Source: Garcia nutans (taxonomy: Eukaryota > Streptophyta > Magnoliopsida > Malpighiales > Euphorbiaceae). From it: a DNA stretch of 64,000 bases. Made by a program: the position numbers and the translations under genes. Numbering within the stretch: position 1 is the stretch's first letter; each line of letters opens with the position of its first letter. Shown piece by piece: positions 33,446-45,247 of the stretch. The notes below the pieces were generated by a model that did no database searches, had not been told where the DNA came from, and worked only from the letters and a program-made list of their open reading frames with translations. Where the stretch lies: NCBI GenBank assembly GCA_947685225.1, contig CANTUV010000035.1:8687501-8751500 (forward strand). Reading direction: 5' to 3'.

Positions 33446-34835
33446 TTTTTAATATATATTATGTGCTTTAACTATTGAATCATATAATTTTTTAATTTAA
33501 AATTATAAAATTATATTTTAAATTATAAGAGAATGATTAAACAGTAAAATATGTATAAATCTATTCTCTTAATCAATCTACATAACATAAATATAATATA
33601 TATAAATAGTAAAAAGAGAAAAAATTATCAGTATTTTTTAAAGTTTGACATATTTTTTATAAAAGTGAAAAAAGTAAATTTACTACAATATTTTTTAAAA
33701 TAAATTTCTTTCTAAAGTAGTTATTTTTAAAACAAATTTACTATTGTATTTTTAAAAAATAACTTTTTTTCGAACGTAGATATGTAAATTCCCTAAAAAA
33801 ATAATAAAATTATATGAAATACTATTTTGACATAATATATTAGTGGCCTCTTTAACTTAATAATATTTATCATTTAGTCTTTTTTATTTTTTAAATAATC
33901 ACCTAATCCCTTCAACTTGGTTATTTACTTACTAATTAACCCTTTATTTGATATAAACACTTAGCTGTTAGCGCGCGTTTTTCAATCACTTTGACATTAA
34001 AAATACGTGGACACGATATAATAAAAAAAGACACGTAATGAAGAAAAATTGATAAAAAATTGAATCTAAAAATCTGATCTTCTCGAAATCTGAATTTTCC
34101 CTAATTGTCTGTCACTACCGTCAGTGTTGATTTTGAGAGATTAAAGAGAAGCAGTAAATCTCATCCAAATCAAAGCAAGAAAATCTTTGGAAACCTGATA
34201 AAGATATTGATCGGCACCTGATTACCTTCGCCGTCGGCGCTACCTCCTACTCCTCCATCGATGCCGGATTTGGCTACTGATGAGGGATATTTTTTTTAGC
34301 TCTTGTATTGTGGGATCTATTTATTTTGTGTAAAAAATGCTTTTTGTATTTTATTCTAGATTCAATTTGTTTACTCTGAATTCACCCCCTGTTTTAACTA
34401 TTCTACTGAGTTCCCTACAATCTTTGTTATCGCTTAAACTGTGAAATCGATCGGTTTTTTTTTTAATAAAGGTGCCTTCTTTTTTTTTTTTTGTGGCCAA
34501 TTTTTGGGTTTCAAGAAGGATTTTCAGTTGGGTTATACTTTGATTTTTCTTTGTGATTTTTGTGTTTATTTATTTGTTTAAAGCTAAAGTTAGGTGAATT
34601 ATTCATAGTTATTGTATGATTGGTGGGTTCTTTTATTGTAAAAGAAGATCTACTCCTCTGTTCCACATCTAGATTTGCACTCTTAACTTCCACTTCTCAT
34701 TGAGAAAACCAATTATATCCTCCATTTTTGTATAATAGTCATTCATTCAATATATTTGTATATATTATATACTTTCATATATATATATATATATTATTCA
34801 TATTTATTGAAACAAAAAGAAATTAAGTACAGAGT

Positions 34836-35018
34836 ATGAGATTAGGAAGATTAGAGTTGAAGAGAATATAGAGCACAAGATCAACTGTCAAGTTACTTTC
34901 TCCAAAAGACGAAATGGGTTGTTGAAGAAAGCTTACAAGCTTTAAGTTCTTTGTAATGCTAAAGTTGCTTTTATCATCTTCTCTAGTCGTCGTGGCAATC
35001 TCTCTGAATTTAGTGTTG
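34836..35018 (+). pseudogene. MADS-box first exon, decayed
   Basis: From ATG 34836 the frame reads MRLGRLELKRI. After a 2-nt shift it continues in another frame with EHKINCQVTFSKRRNGLLKK, then AYKL, a TAA stop where Ser is expected, VLCNAKVAFIIFSSRRGNLSEF, and a possible splice donor at 35019. This follows the MADS domain of type II plant MADS factors (KRIENxxNRQVTFSKRRxGLxKKAxELSVLCDAEVA). The 183-nt length matches a normal first exon. The DNA-binding domain would have bound CArG boxes. The 2-nt frameshift, the stop and the start M-R-L-G in place of M-G-R-G show a pseudogene. No downstream K-box exon was found before the foldback element. Confidence 0.88.
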
Positions 35019-35972
35019 GTTATGTTCATTTCTCTCTTCTCTTAAAAGGGTTCAAACTTGTTTTTTAATTTCTTCTCCTTTTTTTTTATCAATCCAAGTG
35101 ATCTCAAGAGCTCCATTAATTTTTACTTCTTAGTTTCTTTCTTCTATGTTTATTTGACTATCTGAGTTTCTTTTTTTCGTTTTATGAAATCATGATTTTT
35201 TTTTTGTTCTGGTTTCTAACTTTTTTTTTTTAAAAATTTTGCCCTTTGTTTACAATGATTATGCAATGGTTACTTCAAATATTGTTTCTCTTTTTTAGCC
35301 TTTTTTTATTCTTTGGTGTTGTTTTGACAAAAGGGATAATTTTGTAATTTTATTATCCATTTTAGCGAATTTTTTTGTACTCACGAGCCATAAGAATGCA
35401 CACTGCATTTTTTTTGCCACCTAAGTGAATAAGGGCTAATTAGTAAGCAAATAATTTGAAGAGAACAAATAATTACTCAAAAATTAAAAAGAATTAAGTG
35501 ATAAATACTGCTAAGCTAGAGAGGTCACGAATATATTAAGTTTATTATTTTTTTTCTTAAAATTTTATTTTTATTATTTTTTTAGTTTATAAAAATATTT
35601 TTTAAATTTTTTATACTTTTTTAACATATATAAAAAAATCTACTTAATATATATTCAATATCTATAAAAAGTAACTTGTTTTTGTAATTTTTTTATTTAT
35701 ACAATATTTTTCTAATTTTTTTTTTGTTTATATAGTATTTTTGTAAATTTTTTTACTTTTTTCAGTTACCCTAAAAAAATTACAGAAATTTTGGATTGAA
35801 ATTTGGGTTGAATGAACTTTGTCTCAAACCAACCCAGTATAACCCAAGTTCTTTTAGAGAAAATTATATCATATACCTCATTTTTATTTTATTTTTAATT
35901 ATACTACTATTATTTTTTTCCATTTTCACTATTCATTAAATTTTTTCCTCTCTAGAGTACATAAACTCTTCT
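35019..35972. other. AT-rich spacer
   Basis: Nothing recognisable. Long T runs resemble plant intron sequence, which fits the intron that would follow the MADS exon, but no further exon was found. Confidence 0.55.
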
Positions 35973-36505
35973 CAGTGACGGAACCAGAAAATTTATCAGG
36001 GGGGGTCGTCGTGGATGGCGGTGGTCGGCAGTGCTGCGGCTGGGCCTGGGTGGGTGCTGCTGGCAGTGGCTGTCTTTTTGGTTGGGGAGGAAACAGACTG
36101 AGTTTCAAAATTTTAACCCAGCGAGGGGTAGACGAACCCCTCACTGCAAATAAATTTTTTTTTATAAATTAGTCCCCGGCGAAACGGCGTCATTTCGCCA
36201 GGGACTAAATTTTTTTTATAAATAAACCCCTGGAGAAACGGCGGCGTTTCTCCAGGGGTTTATTTATAAAAAAAATAGTCCCTGGAGAAACGACGTCGTT
36301 TCGCCAAGGACTATTTTATATAAAAAATGTTTTATTTGCAGCGAGGAGTTCATCTACCCCTCGCTGCGTTAAAATTTTGAAACTCAGCGCAGGCTGAGTT
36401 TCAGAGCAAACCTGCTTCCTCCACGCAGACCACGCCTCCCTCCTTTTGGCCGCCGGTAAGGGGGGTCGTGTGACCCCACACGACCCCATAGTAATTCTGC
36501 CCCTG
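35973..36505. mobile_element. hAT-like non-autonomous foldback element
   Basis: The ends CAGTGACGGAACCAGAA and TTCTGCCCCTG are imperfect inverted repeats of the hAT CAGkGrCrGAA type. ACTCTTCT (35965-35972) and ACTCTCCT (36506-36513) look like an 8-bp target duplication with one change. The interior is nested palindromes: a perfect 31-bp stem at 36210-36240 and 36245-36275 with loop GCGG, extended by further pairing to about 40 bp, inside an outer pair around CCAGCGAGGGGTAGA near 36116 and CTACCCCTCGCTG near 36353. No coding capacity. Confidence 0.65.
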
Positions 36506-37326
36506 ACTCTCCTCTCACTCTCTAATCCCTCTTTCTCTTTCTTTCTCTTCTCTACTTTTCATTCATTCCTCCATTTCCATTATCATTGTTGTTTCCTCCT
36601 CATACTCAATATCACCGCATCAATCGCTGCCTCCTCATCTCTTTGTCACTCTATTTTTGCTCCTGTTTCATGTCTATTTCACATCCATTTCACTATTTTT
36701 CCCACCATCAAGCTCAGATTGGTCACCTTCTTTCCTTCTTCAACTATTCTTGGTCCTTGCAAGCTTATATCAGTGCCATCAATTTTAGATCACTATTATT
36801 TAATTTTTTTGGTTACTGAAAACATTTTTTTCATTTGTTTTTTCTATTTCATCAAAATCAAAATTGGTTTTGATTTTGGTAAAATAATCTCTACAAGAAG
36901 AATTAGAAACACAAACCAAATTGGAAAGATCTATATTATATTCATATTTTGCGTTAATAAATATTTTGATATATTTTGTTTTGATTGTTTTGTTCTACAA
37001 TTATAATGATTGAGGATTTTTAGGCTTTTTAATTATAAGGAATGTGAATGTTGGATAAAATGCCTCAAAAAAATTTTTTTTATAATTTTTTTATTATTTT
37101 TGTTTTCAATTTTGTATTTGGTGAATGTATATATACCATTTTTATTTGAGTTATAGTTGTTTAATTTTTTATTGACTCGTGTTTATATTGTTTGGTATGG
37201 AGATTAGAAGAGTAAAAAAGAAATAAAATTTTCAGTGTTTTACAATATATAAATGACGAATAAACAGATATATATATAAATAACATATGAACATATAAAT
37301 AACATATATAATATATATATAATATA
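36506..37326. other. Pyrimidine-rich then AT-rich spacer
   Basis: 36506-36580 is almost pure C/T and could be an old gene leader. An open frame at 36446-37006 crosses the edge of the foldback element and has no domain I recognise, so it is not called. Confidence 0.5.
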
Positions 37327-37428
37327 TTTTTTTTTTTTATGAAAGGCTGAACAAACTTAGCAATTTAAAGAGCGGCTCAGTGATAACCAGCTCTGAAAAC
37401 TGATAAGCCTGACAGATATTTTATTCAT

Positions 37429-38145
37429 TCAAAGAAACCTTAAGTAAGGAGTTCCAGAAGAGTCTGAGAGTACAATGCCCTTTAAAATACGGGGCAAAGA
37501 ATCAAAGGAAAGAAAATTACATTGTAAAGAACATAGCCGGCTATACCGTGCCAAGAAGTTAGCAGCTTGGTTCCCTTCGCGATGCACATGTGAGAATATT
37601 ACACTGTTTGCTACGGCCAAGCATCTGATTGCGCCTATAATTCCCGAACTAACAGTGGAGCTTTGCAAGTTATTGATGGCAGCTAAGGAATCACTTTCCA
37701 AAAGAAAAGAGTGAAAGTTCATATCTGATGCCCACTTGAGACCAAAGAAAATAGAGTGCAGCTCTGCTTCAGCAGCGTCTTTTGCTGCCACCTGAAAACA
37801 GCAGGCAGCAATGACGTTTCCTCCTGAGTCGCGCAAGATCGCACCCCCAGCAGCTGATAACGATGAGAAAGAAGCATCAACATTGACTTTGTATTCACCT
37901 GTCCGCGGCATTTTCCAGAAAACCAGCTTTACCTTTGTACCTCTGCTAATATCAGTTGGACAAAACTCTGGAAACAAGGTGAATTTTTTTGCTATTTTCG
38001 AAGTCCCATGAGCAATGCACCATTTGTAAAATAAATTCCTCACCTGTTCTATGATGGCTGGGGTGTAAAATGAACCATCACCCCATGTAATACTACAATA
38101 CGTAGTCCAAATTACATAGAGGATAATTTGAGAAACACACCGCAA
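37429..38145 (-). pseudogene. LINE RNase H domain (RVT_3 type)
   Basis: The open stretch contains YKVNVDASFSSLSAAGGAIL, DAAEAELHSIFFGLKWA, LLESDSLAAINNL and FSHVHREGNQAANFLAR. These supply the acidic active-site positions (VDAS, EAE, ESDS) and the final His/Asn/Asp-type region of plant LINE RNase H. It is in the same frame as 38263-38859, separated by a single TAA near 38264. Confidence 0.88.
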
Positions 38146-38262
38146 TATAATACCCGAAGGTGATTGAGGGGAATAGCAAATCCACCATTGGATCAGTTCA
38201 TGTCTAAGCGTTGGAGCTCCAGATCGAGGACTGAAGAATTCCCGAAAAAATTTCCAGACTTG

Positions 38263-38859
38263 TTACACTTGAGAACAGCTATAAAACACATGAGAGATAG
38301 ATCCTTCACCCGATAAATAGAATGGGCAGCATGAGACCAACTGAACACCCATGCTTTGGAGACGAGATGGCATTGGAAGCGCTGACTGTAAAAGCCTCCA
38401 AGATAAGATGGAAATTTTGAGTGGGATGTTGTTGCCCCAAAGCATACTAAAAGATAATGTAGATGCTCGATGTTGTCTCAGTGTATCATAGGCTTCCTTT
38501 AATACAAACGACTTCTTACCCGAATCATTCCAGCAAAGCCCAGTAGGTTCAACAGATATCATAGTAACAGCAACATTGTGGATGGTGCAAACCCTTTTCC
38601 ATGTACTAGAATCCAAGGCTTTTGCCTGCATAAGCCCCTCATGGTGATATTTGGATCTGACAAGCCTAGACCAGACAGATTTGCCCTCTTGGTATCTCCA
38701 CCAAAGTTTGAGCGAATAAGATTCCTGTAAGGTTTTTAAAGACCGTAATCCAAGACCACCCTCCTCATAGGGATGACATATTTTTTTGTAATTGACCCAA
38801 TGATATTTGCTCTTCTGTATGTCCGAAGACCAGAAAAAATCCGCAAATTTTCTTTCCAA
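38263..38859 (-). pseudogene. LINE ORF2 zinc-binding region (zf-RVT)
   Basis: The sequence starts MERKFADFFWSSDIQKSKYH, then CHPYEEGGLGLRSLKTLQES, WRYQEGKSVWSRLVRSKY, and a late block with WGNNIPLKISILSWRLLQSA and SHVFYSCSQV. This is the conserved region between RT and RNase H of plant L1 elements. The usual C-x-x-C of the zinc-binding site is eroded (SCCPF). The frame is open for 199 codons to one in-frame stop. Confidence 0.87.
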
Positions 38860-38875
38860 AATGGAAATTTTCTTT

Positions 38876-41800
38876 CCAATATATAATTAACATATATAAC
38901 ATAAAATCAACATATAAACGAATATATAAAATTGACATATAAAGGAATATATAATTAACATATAAAATATATAAACAATATAAAAATAGAGTACTTTTCT
39001 AATTATTGATTGCGTGCTCTTGTAATTGTCTTTTTTTTAAAAAAAAAAACTTTATCTCTAATAGTATTATTGTCTTCATTGACCATTTATCTACATTATA
39101 TATTTCTAAATTTAAGAGACGGAAAATTTTAAAGTTTCAATGCACAAATTTACGTGGATAAATTTCACGATTCGAAATAATAAACGCTTACAAAATATTG
39201 ATAGGAATTAAAACATAATAATTAATTTTTTAAATGTGTAAATTTTTTTATCCAAAAAATTATGCAAATTAAATTAATGATGCCAGAGTATAGCAATCTT
39301 AATACTGATATTAATATATGATATTTTAATTCATTTAAAATAATTTTTTATAAAATTAAAAAAATATAATAATTACCTCAATTTTTATATATGAGTTAAA
39401 GATAATAATTTGAGTGGAATGAGGACAATCAATTATTATTTAAATTTTATCAAATTTTCTATTTTTTAAATTTTTTCTTTATCATGAATCAATCAACTAT
39501 CTCAAATCTAAAATGAAATTTTTGTAAGCATATATATTTAATTGAGAAATACTCACTTTTAAAATTTTTAAACAATAATATGACATCCAATCTATATATC
39601 AACTTTATTTATCTTTTTTTTACTGTCTTTTTTAAATATTTTATATTTTCTAATAAAATTCAATAAAAAAGGATATAAAATAACACAAATAAAAGAGAGC
39701 AATTAAGATCATATTTCAATCAGCTGCACTTAATAAAACACAAAATTCATTCATATATTTATTTAGTGAAAAATAGAGTTAAAATGCTAACAAAGATAAG
39801 GCTGTTCACGTACCAAATTTATAATTATTTCTCGTTTTTTTTTTTATTAAATGGATATAAACATGCACATCCGGCTTCATATTTTCTATCTTACATTTTA
39901 ATCTATAAATTCCATTTTTTTAAAAAATTGGTGATATTGCATTTTTAAATAATTTTTTTAATTTTTATATACATTAAATATGAATTTGTGAATAAATTTT
40001 ATATAATTCATAATCCTAAATATAACAAGTGATTATTATGTAATGAGATAAGATTCACATATTATTCAGTGTAAAATAAATAAATCATTTGATTTTTAGC
40101 CTAAAATAGTATGTATTTTTATCAGATAAAGAGAATTTAATTAAACATCACAAACAGAAAAAAACATAGAGTTTGGGATATTCCATGAACTTTTCAAAAA
40201 TATAGAAGGTGAATATTTTCCCATGCCCCTAGAGTTACAAAGCACAAGCGTGGCCCCTTATCTAACGGCTAACAAGGAATAACAAATCGGTCTACAATAG
40301 AAATAAAGGCTAAAGCTCTGAAACAACACTTTGAAAAGAGGAAGTTAGCAGGAAAACAAAAATTAGTCTTCTCATGTCAAGGTTTTCGAACATCCTCAAA
40401 TGTGAATATCACTGAAAGTGAGAGAACAAATAATTTTATTCTTCTAAAATAGGGACATTATAAAAAAAAAGAGCTCAAATATATATATATATGTAATTAA
40501 GCTTGAAAAAGGGTTAAACCGAAAACTCATATCCTTTTGTTCCTCAAATACTGACCAAAGATGGAACAGAAATGAAAATAGATCTCAGTCCAAACCTTAT
40601 GGGTAGCTTAGGGCATATGGACTTGCTTTTGAGCAAAAGGAGAGAAACTTGAAAAGTCAAACAAGTTTAAAACCGAAACTTGATAAAACTTTGAAATGTC
40701 ATAAGATATAACATACCCTTTATGAATTATTAAAACCCATCGTCTTCCAAAAATGGTAAGCTACTACCATAAAGAGGTTCTCTGAAGCCTTTTTTTTTCT
40801 ACTACACAAAAATAGATCTAGATTCCAGAAGACACCCTCCATGAAGAAGGATACCAAAGACCTTAAAATCTACAGTCAAACCAAGTAAAATTATAAAAAA
40901 TACAAAACAAAAAAAACAAGAAAGAAATTAAGTAGAGATGAAATATTTAAGGCTGCTGCCGATTTTCTAATCTAAAATCAGGAGGAGCAAGTAGAAATCC
41001 TAGGAGAGAGGGAAGGAGAAAACTGAGAGAGAGGTATTTGCCTACTCGTAAAAAAAAAGATATTTAAACATTTAAAAAAAAATGAAAAAGTTAACTTTTT
41101 TATGAATTTCACATCAACTAAACAAATTCAAATAAACTTTAAATAAAATTCATTAAACTAAAAATTTCTAAACTTTCTTATTAAATATGAAATTAATTAT
41201 AAAATTTTCATACTGATTCAAGATTGATCCCACTCATCTAGAAATTATAACTTTATAAGTGTTAATTTGAATTCTTAAATCAGTACAGCAAGATTTCTTT
41301 GGTGTTGTGCTGAGGCCAAGCCAAGCCAGTTATGACTTGTGAGTTTGACCTCAGAGTGAACGTTCAAAGTCATAATCCCAATTCCTAACTACCATACACA
41401 ATGTCCCACATCACTTTTAAGCCATGCGATTTACAAGCTGCCACTTCCACCATTCAGTTCAAACTGACCGTTACGATTCAATCCACTCAGGCACGTGCAT
41501 CAATGATTTTTTTCGCCAGAGGAAGCAATTTGATATTTGCTGGGCAATTTATATATATATATATATATATCTGTATCCAATTAAAATTTAAAATCAGGCA
41601 ATTCAATACAGACTAAAATCAAATGAATATTTTAAAATTTACATTCAATTGAAAATATAATTTTTTTATATTTTACCAAACATACAATCATTAGTTAGAT
41701 AGTTATTTTTATCATGATTATCATAACCAAAACATTTCAACAGGTAACCCTATAGTAATATCAATATGCCCCCAACCAGCTAAATTAAACTTACATCTCT

Positions 41801-42049
41801 TATTAATTCCAATAATCAACTTCAAACATATACTAACCATAGTTATAAAATAAATTTTCACTAAAATTAAAATTTTTATATTTTCATTTACACAATAAAA
41901 ATGTATTACTTTTAGAATTCTTATTCTTATTATTTATTGTAAGACGCTACACAGAAAATCAAAATTCCTGATTTTCCTATTCTAGAAAGTCTAATCAAAT
42001 TATACACAGTCTCTCTTCCTTCACATGTGCTCGCTCGCACACTCACAGA
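38876..42049. other. AT-rich spacer upstream of the hAT-like element
   Basis: About 3.2 kb with no supported gene or RNA. It includes an ATATATAA/ACATATAA-rich block (38876-38980), a stretch of more balanced composition at 40190-41040 without recognisable coding content, and an (AT)n microsatellite at about 41550-41570. Confidence 0.5.
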
Positions 42050-42638
42050 CACTGGTGAAGGCATGTTGAAGAGAAGGGGCAGTTGTCCCCTTCACTTTTT
42101 GAAAATATATATATATATAATATTTTTAAAAAAATTTTAAATTATTTATTAATTTTTTAAAAAAATTTTAAATTATCCCTCTTTTTTTTTAATTTTTACA
42201 AAAAATAAAAAATATATAATAAATTATTTATTCTATATACAATAGTTTTTTTTTTAAAATTAATAAAATATTGATAATGTATAAATACAAAAAAAATAAT
42301 AAAAAAAGAAATAAATATTTTAACTAAATTAATTTGAACACATTTAATGAATTAAAAAACTCATTTATTTTAATTATTTTTTAAGAAATTATATTCATTG
42401 TTTAATTTTTTTTTATTTTATTTTTGTTATAAAAAATTTTATAAATATAAAATTCTGTACACATTTATATTAATATTTTTTATTAATTAATTTTTTAATA
42501 ATAAAAATATATTATTAATAAATTAATAAACTTATAAAATACTATTAAAATAAAATAAGAGATAAATAATTATAAAAAATTTAAAATTTATAAAAAAAAT
42601 TTAGCCCCTCTTTATTTTAAAGCCTCACTTCACCCCTG
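42050..42638. mobile_element. Non-autonomous hAT-like element
   Basis: The left end CACTGGTGAAGGCATGTTGA and right end AAGCCTCACTTCACCCCTG resemble the termini of the hAT element at 53444 (CAGTGGCGAAGCCACTTG and CAAGTTTGGCTTCGCCCCTG). Both continue inward with an AGAAGGGGC-type box and an AT microsatellite. CTCACAGA and CTCCCAGC flank it, a 6/8 match to an 8-bp duplication. No coding sequence. It ends about 300 bp past the FLA stop codon. Confidence 0.6.
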
Positions 42639-42944
42639 CTCCCAGCAAATGAGCTAAATTCAACGATTCATGTGCTTGGATCATCACAAAAACCGACAGA
42701 TCTAACATTAAAATAATGGAAAGCCAAACACCCGATAACAATCTTCTCTTGAAAAAGCACAACACTGTCGCTACTAAAATCGGCAGCTAAGCTCGCCCAT
42801 CATGTACCCATAATAAATTAAAAATAAAATAAGAAAATAAACATCCCTCTGCCTCTAGTGTCTAATCAGTACCAATAAAAACAACAACTCAATATCAAAA
42901 AAAAAGGAAAAATAAATTAAAAAAAAGTAATTGAATTAACAGAT

Positions 42945-44222
42945 CTAGATAATTACGGTTAGCGAACAAATTACAGTGGCAGAAACAGTGACCAGTACTG
43001 TGAAGAATGCAGGGGCAGTCACGTGAATTGCAGCATTATCTGATCTACTATTTTCCGATCTCACAGGCGCATCTGCCGGCGCTCCGTCCGGAGTCTCCAT
43101 TGGGGGTGCAGGTGGAGAAGCAGCCAACGGCGATGGAGCCTCAACGCTAGCTGGAGATAGACTTGGTGTAGTAGCAGGAGAAGGAGACGGTGCGCTCACC
43201 GGTTCTGCAGCTGGAGCAGGAGATGGAGACTTCCCAAACAACTCTTCTGGGAGAAGCACTTTATCAACAGTGAGAATCACTAGCGGTGGAGAGTCGATAA
43301 CCGTATCGGCGACTCTTGATGAGCCGACCCCGGTGTGGAGAGTGACGGAGTCACCAGCAGCAGTCACTGTCAGATCGAACTTCCCTGCGCCGTTAGTGGC
43401 CAATGTTGTAATTGGATCTTTTCTTGTCTTCAATGCCCCAAAAGGACTGTATGCAGCAGAGGCATGATACTGTAAGAGCGACACAAGTTCAGCATTTGTG
43501 AGCTTGCTCAGATCAGGAACTCCAGCGGCCTTGAACGCCTCATCATTTGGTGCGAAAATAGTCAAACCCTTGTCAGCCGCTGACTGGAACGTCTTAATCA
43601 CCCCGCTCGACTGAAGCAAACCAGCAAAAGTTTTGCATCCAGCCTTTTCAAGCAAAGCCGTCATGTTTACATCAGAAGCCGAAGGCGCCGGAGCCGTTAA
43701 GACCCCGGGAGCAATAATCGGAGCGCTGATCTCAATAACGGAGATGTTGTAAGGGATTTGTTTGACGGACTTGGTAAAAGAGGAATCAAGCTTGGAGCCA
43801 GGAGCAGCCGAGCCAAAGCCGACTTTGCCTCCTTGGAGGTCGGTGATGTTGACAAAGCCTAAATTGCCAGGGGCATTACCGGTAGTTTGGTAAAGAGTGG
43901 TAGAGAGGGTGGTGCCTTTAGAGATCTGGTGGAGCTTTGATGGGTCATAGTAGTCGAGTAAAACAAGAAGGCTAAGAGCATTTTTGATAACAGAAAGGGG
44001 GTGTTTAGCAGCGAGAGCAGACATAGCCCCATTGTTGAGAGCGAGTACGGTAATGGTCTCCCGGCTATTGATTTCATCAGCAAGCTTTGTTTGAGTAAGG
44101 TATTTGTTGAAATCGGAGTAATCCGGAAAGCCAGAAAGAATGTCGGTGATGTTATGCGCTGATATGGTGGCAAAAAACCCAGAAATAGTGAGAAAAAGAA
44201 ATAGATAATTTAATGCTCCCAT
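42945..44222 (-). CDS. Fasciclin-like arabinogalactan protein, FLA8/FLA10-like
   Basis: A complete intronless gene of 425 codons; the ATG sits in CCGCCATGGG, a good context. Residues 1-22 form a signal peptide (LFLFLTISGFFATISA). Two fasciclin domains follow, about 23-170 and 186-330. Their H1 motifs are ITVLALNNGAMSAL (57-70) and LTIFAPNDEAFK (220-231), with the central YY at 91-92 in the first and YH at 252-253 in the second. A short AP-rich linker (171-181) separates them. Residues 332-386 are rich in SP/AP/TP, sites for hydroxyproline-linked arabinogalactan. The C-terminus (about 402-425) is hydrophobic, the signal for a GPI anchor, with a likely cleavage site near SDNAA. N-glycosylation sequons occur at 24, 125, 159 and 186. 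The domain order fits group A FLAs, cell-surface proteins of the wall and plasma membrane. No stop or frameshift; the only clearly functional gene here. Confidence 0.96.
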   Translation of the reverse strand: MGALNYLFLFLTISGFFATISAHNITDILSGFPDYSDFNKYLTQTKLADEINSRETITVLALNNGAMSALAAKHPLSVIKNALSLLVLLDYYDPSKLHQISKGTTLSTTLYQTTGNAPGNLGFVNITDLQGGKVGFGSAAPGSKLDSSFTKSVKQIPYNISVIEISAPIIAPGVLTAPAPSASDVNMTALLEKAGCKTFAGLLQSSGVIKTFQSAADKGLTIFAPNDEAFKAAGVPDLSKLTNAELVSLLQYHASAAYSPFGALKTRKDPITTLATNGAGKFDLTVTAAGDSVTLHTGVGSSRVADTVIDSPPLVILTVDKVLLPEELFGKSPSPAPAAEPVSAPSPSPATTPSLSPASVEAPSPLAASPPAPPMETPDGAPADAPVRSENSRSDNAAIHVTAPAFFTVLVTVSATVICSLTVII

Positions 44223-44400
44223 GGCGGAAATTGATTGTTAAAAAAAGAAATGAACAGAGATTGAGAAGTTCAGACTATAGAGCAGAGATTGAGAGACAAT
44301 GAGAAGAAGAGATAAGAAGGAAATAGATGGGTAAGGGTTTAACTATAGTTAAGGAGTGAGGGTTTAAATGGGGTTAATATTAGTTGTTTGAGGGCCATGT
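44223..44400 (-). promoter_or_regulatory. FLA leader and core promoter region
   Basis: On the minus strand the 90 or so bases before the ATG are rich in C and T (TTTCCTTCTTATCTCTTCTT), as in plant leaders with Y patches. The palindrome TTAACTATAGTTAA (44339-44352) and CATTTAAACCC just upstream are the best TATA-like candidates. No start site can be fixed from sequence alone. Confidence 0.4.
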
Positions 44401-45211
44401 GAAGAGCAGGCAAACTTTGGTCACAGCTGGACCTGAAAATGTGAGGTATTTCTGCAGGGCATATTTTACTTTTTCCCCTTTTTTTTTTCTTCTATATTTT
44501 ATTTGTTTATCATTTTAGGTTAATGCCACGTCGATAATATGATAATGATTAAGAATTACGATTGTTGGTGGATGAATAACGGTCATTGAAACACAGGTGG
44601 ATAAAATGCCAAAAGAAACGGTCAATTTTTTCTTCATTCGAAATTTCGAATAGTTGCTGATTCTACAGCGAGCATAAAAGAGGACAGGACCCTGAAATGG
44701 TGATGTAGAGATTGAATGCTTAATAATACCTCTATTTGAATTTATAGGGCAATTGCTATTAATTATTTCTTTGAGATTATGAAATAGTAAGTGAAGAAAA
44801 AAATAGGTAAATACTATACATTTATTTTTTTTTGATGTTTAACCCACCAAAAATACTATACGAATCAAATTGATTCGGATAGAAAATATTTATGCATTAA
44901 CTATTTTAACCTTGTATTTATTATTAAAGATAATAATAAATGCATTAGAATAATTATTTTACTAATATAATTAATACATAAAACACTTTCGATCTAAATC
45001 AATTTGATCCATTTATTATTACTCTTAATCCATTTATTAATTTGATCTAAATCAATTTGTCTTTTAAGTTGAGTTCCCATGATTAAGTTGAAATTGGGAT
45101 GTTTACGAGGAATCTCATATATTACTACTAAGCACACTGGGAAATCCTTATATATTCCAATGTTTAGCCTCTCTGAAATCCTTCTGCATTATTTCCTTTT
45201 TGGGGCTGGTG

Positions 45212-45247
<36 letters not shown>

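Larger units (their letters stand above)
32870..34835. other. AT-rich spacer, mostly featureless
   Basis: No supported gene. It contains a perfect hairpin at 32898-32924, a degenerate tandem repeat at about 33000-33445, and a small less AT-rich island at 34130-34275 whose plus frame ends SSIDAGFGY and a stop; I do not recognise it. Confidence 0.6.
37327..38875 (-). mobile_element. L1-type LINE, 5'-truncated 3' end
   Basis: A minus-strand coding remnant followed by an oligo(A) tail, seen as T's at 37327-37338 on the plus strand. Only the zinc-binding region after RT and the RNase H domain remain, so most of ORF2 and all of ORF1 are absent, as expected for incomplete reverse transcription. It lies in an ACATATAA-rich stretch present on both sides (37260-37326 and 38876-38980), so the exact target duplication cannot be read. 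Confidence 0.85.

Noticed and set aside
36446..37006. 186-codon plus-strand ORF
   Set aside because: Begins in the foldback element and runs into AT-rich spacer; hydrophobic by base composition.
40190..41040. More balanced stretch as a possible gene
   Set aside because: No long open frame, motif or convincing exon borders on either strand.
43270..44173. ORFs overlapping the FLA gene at 43270-43467 (plus) and 43859-44173 (minus, other frame)
   Set aside because: Shadows of the FLA coding sequence.
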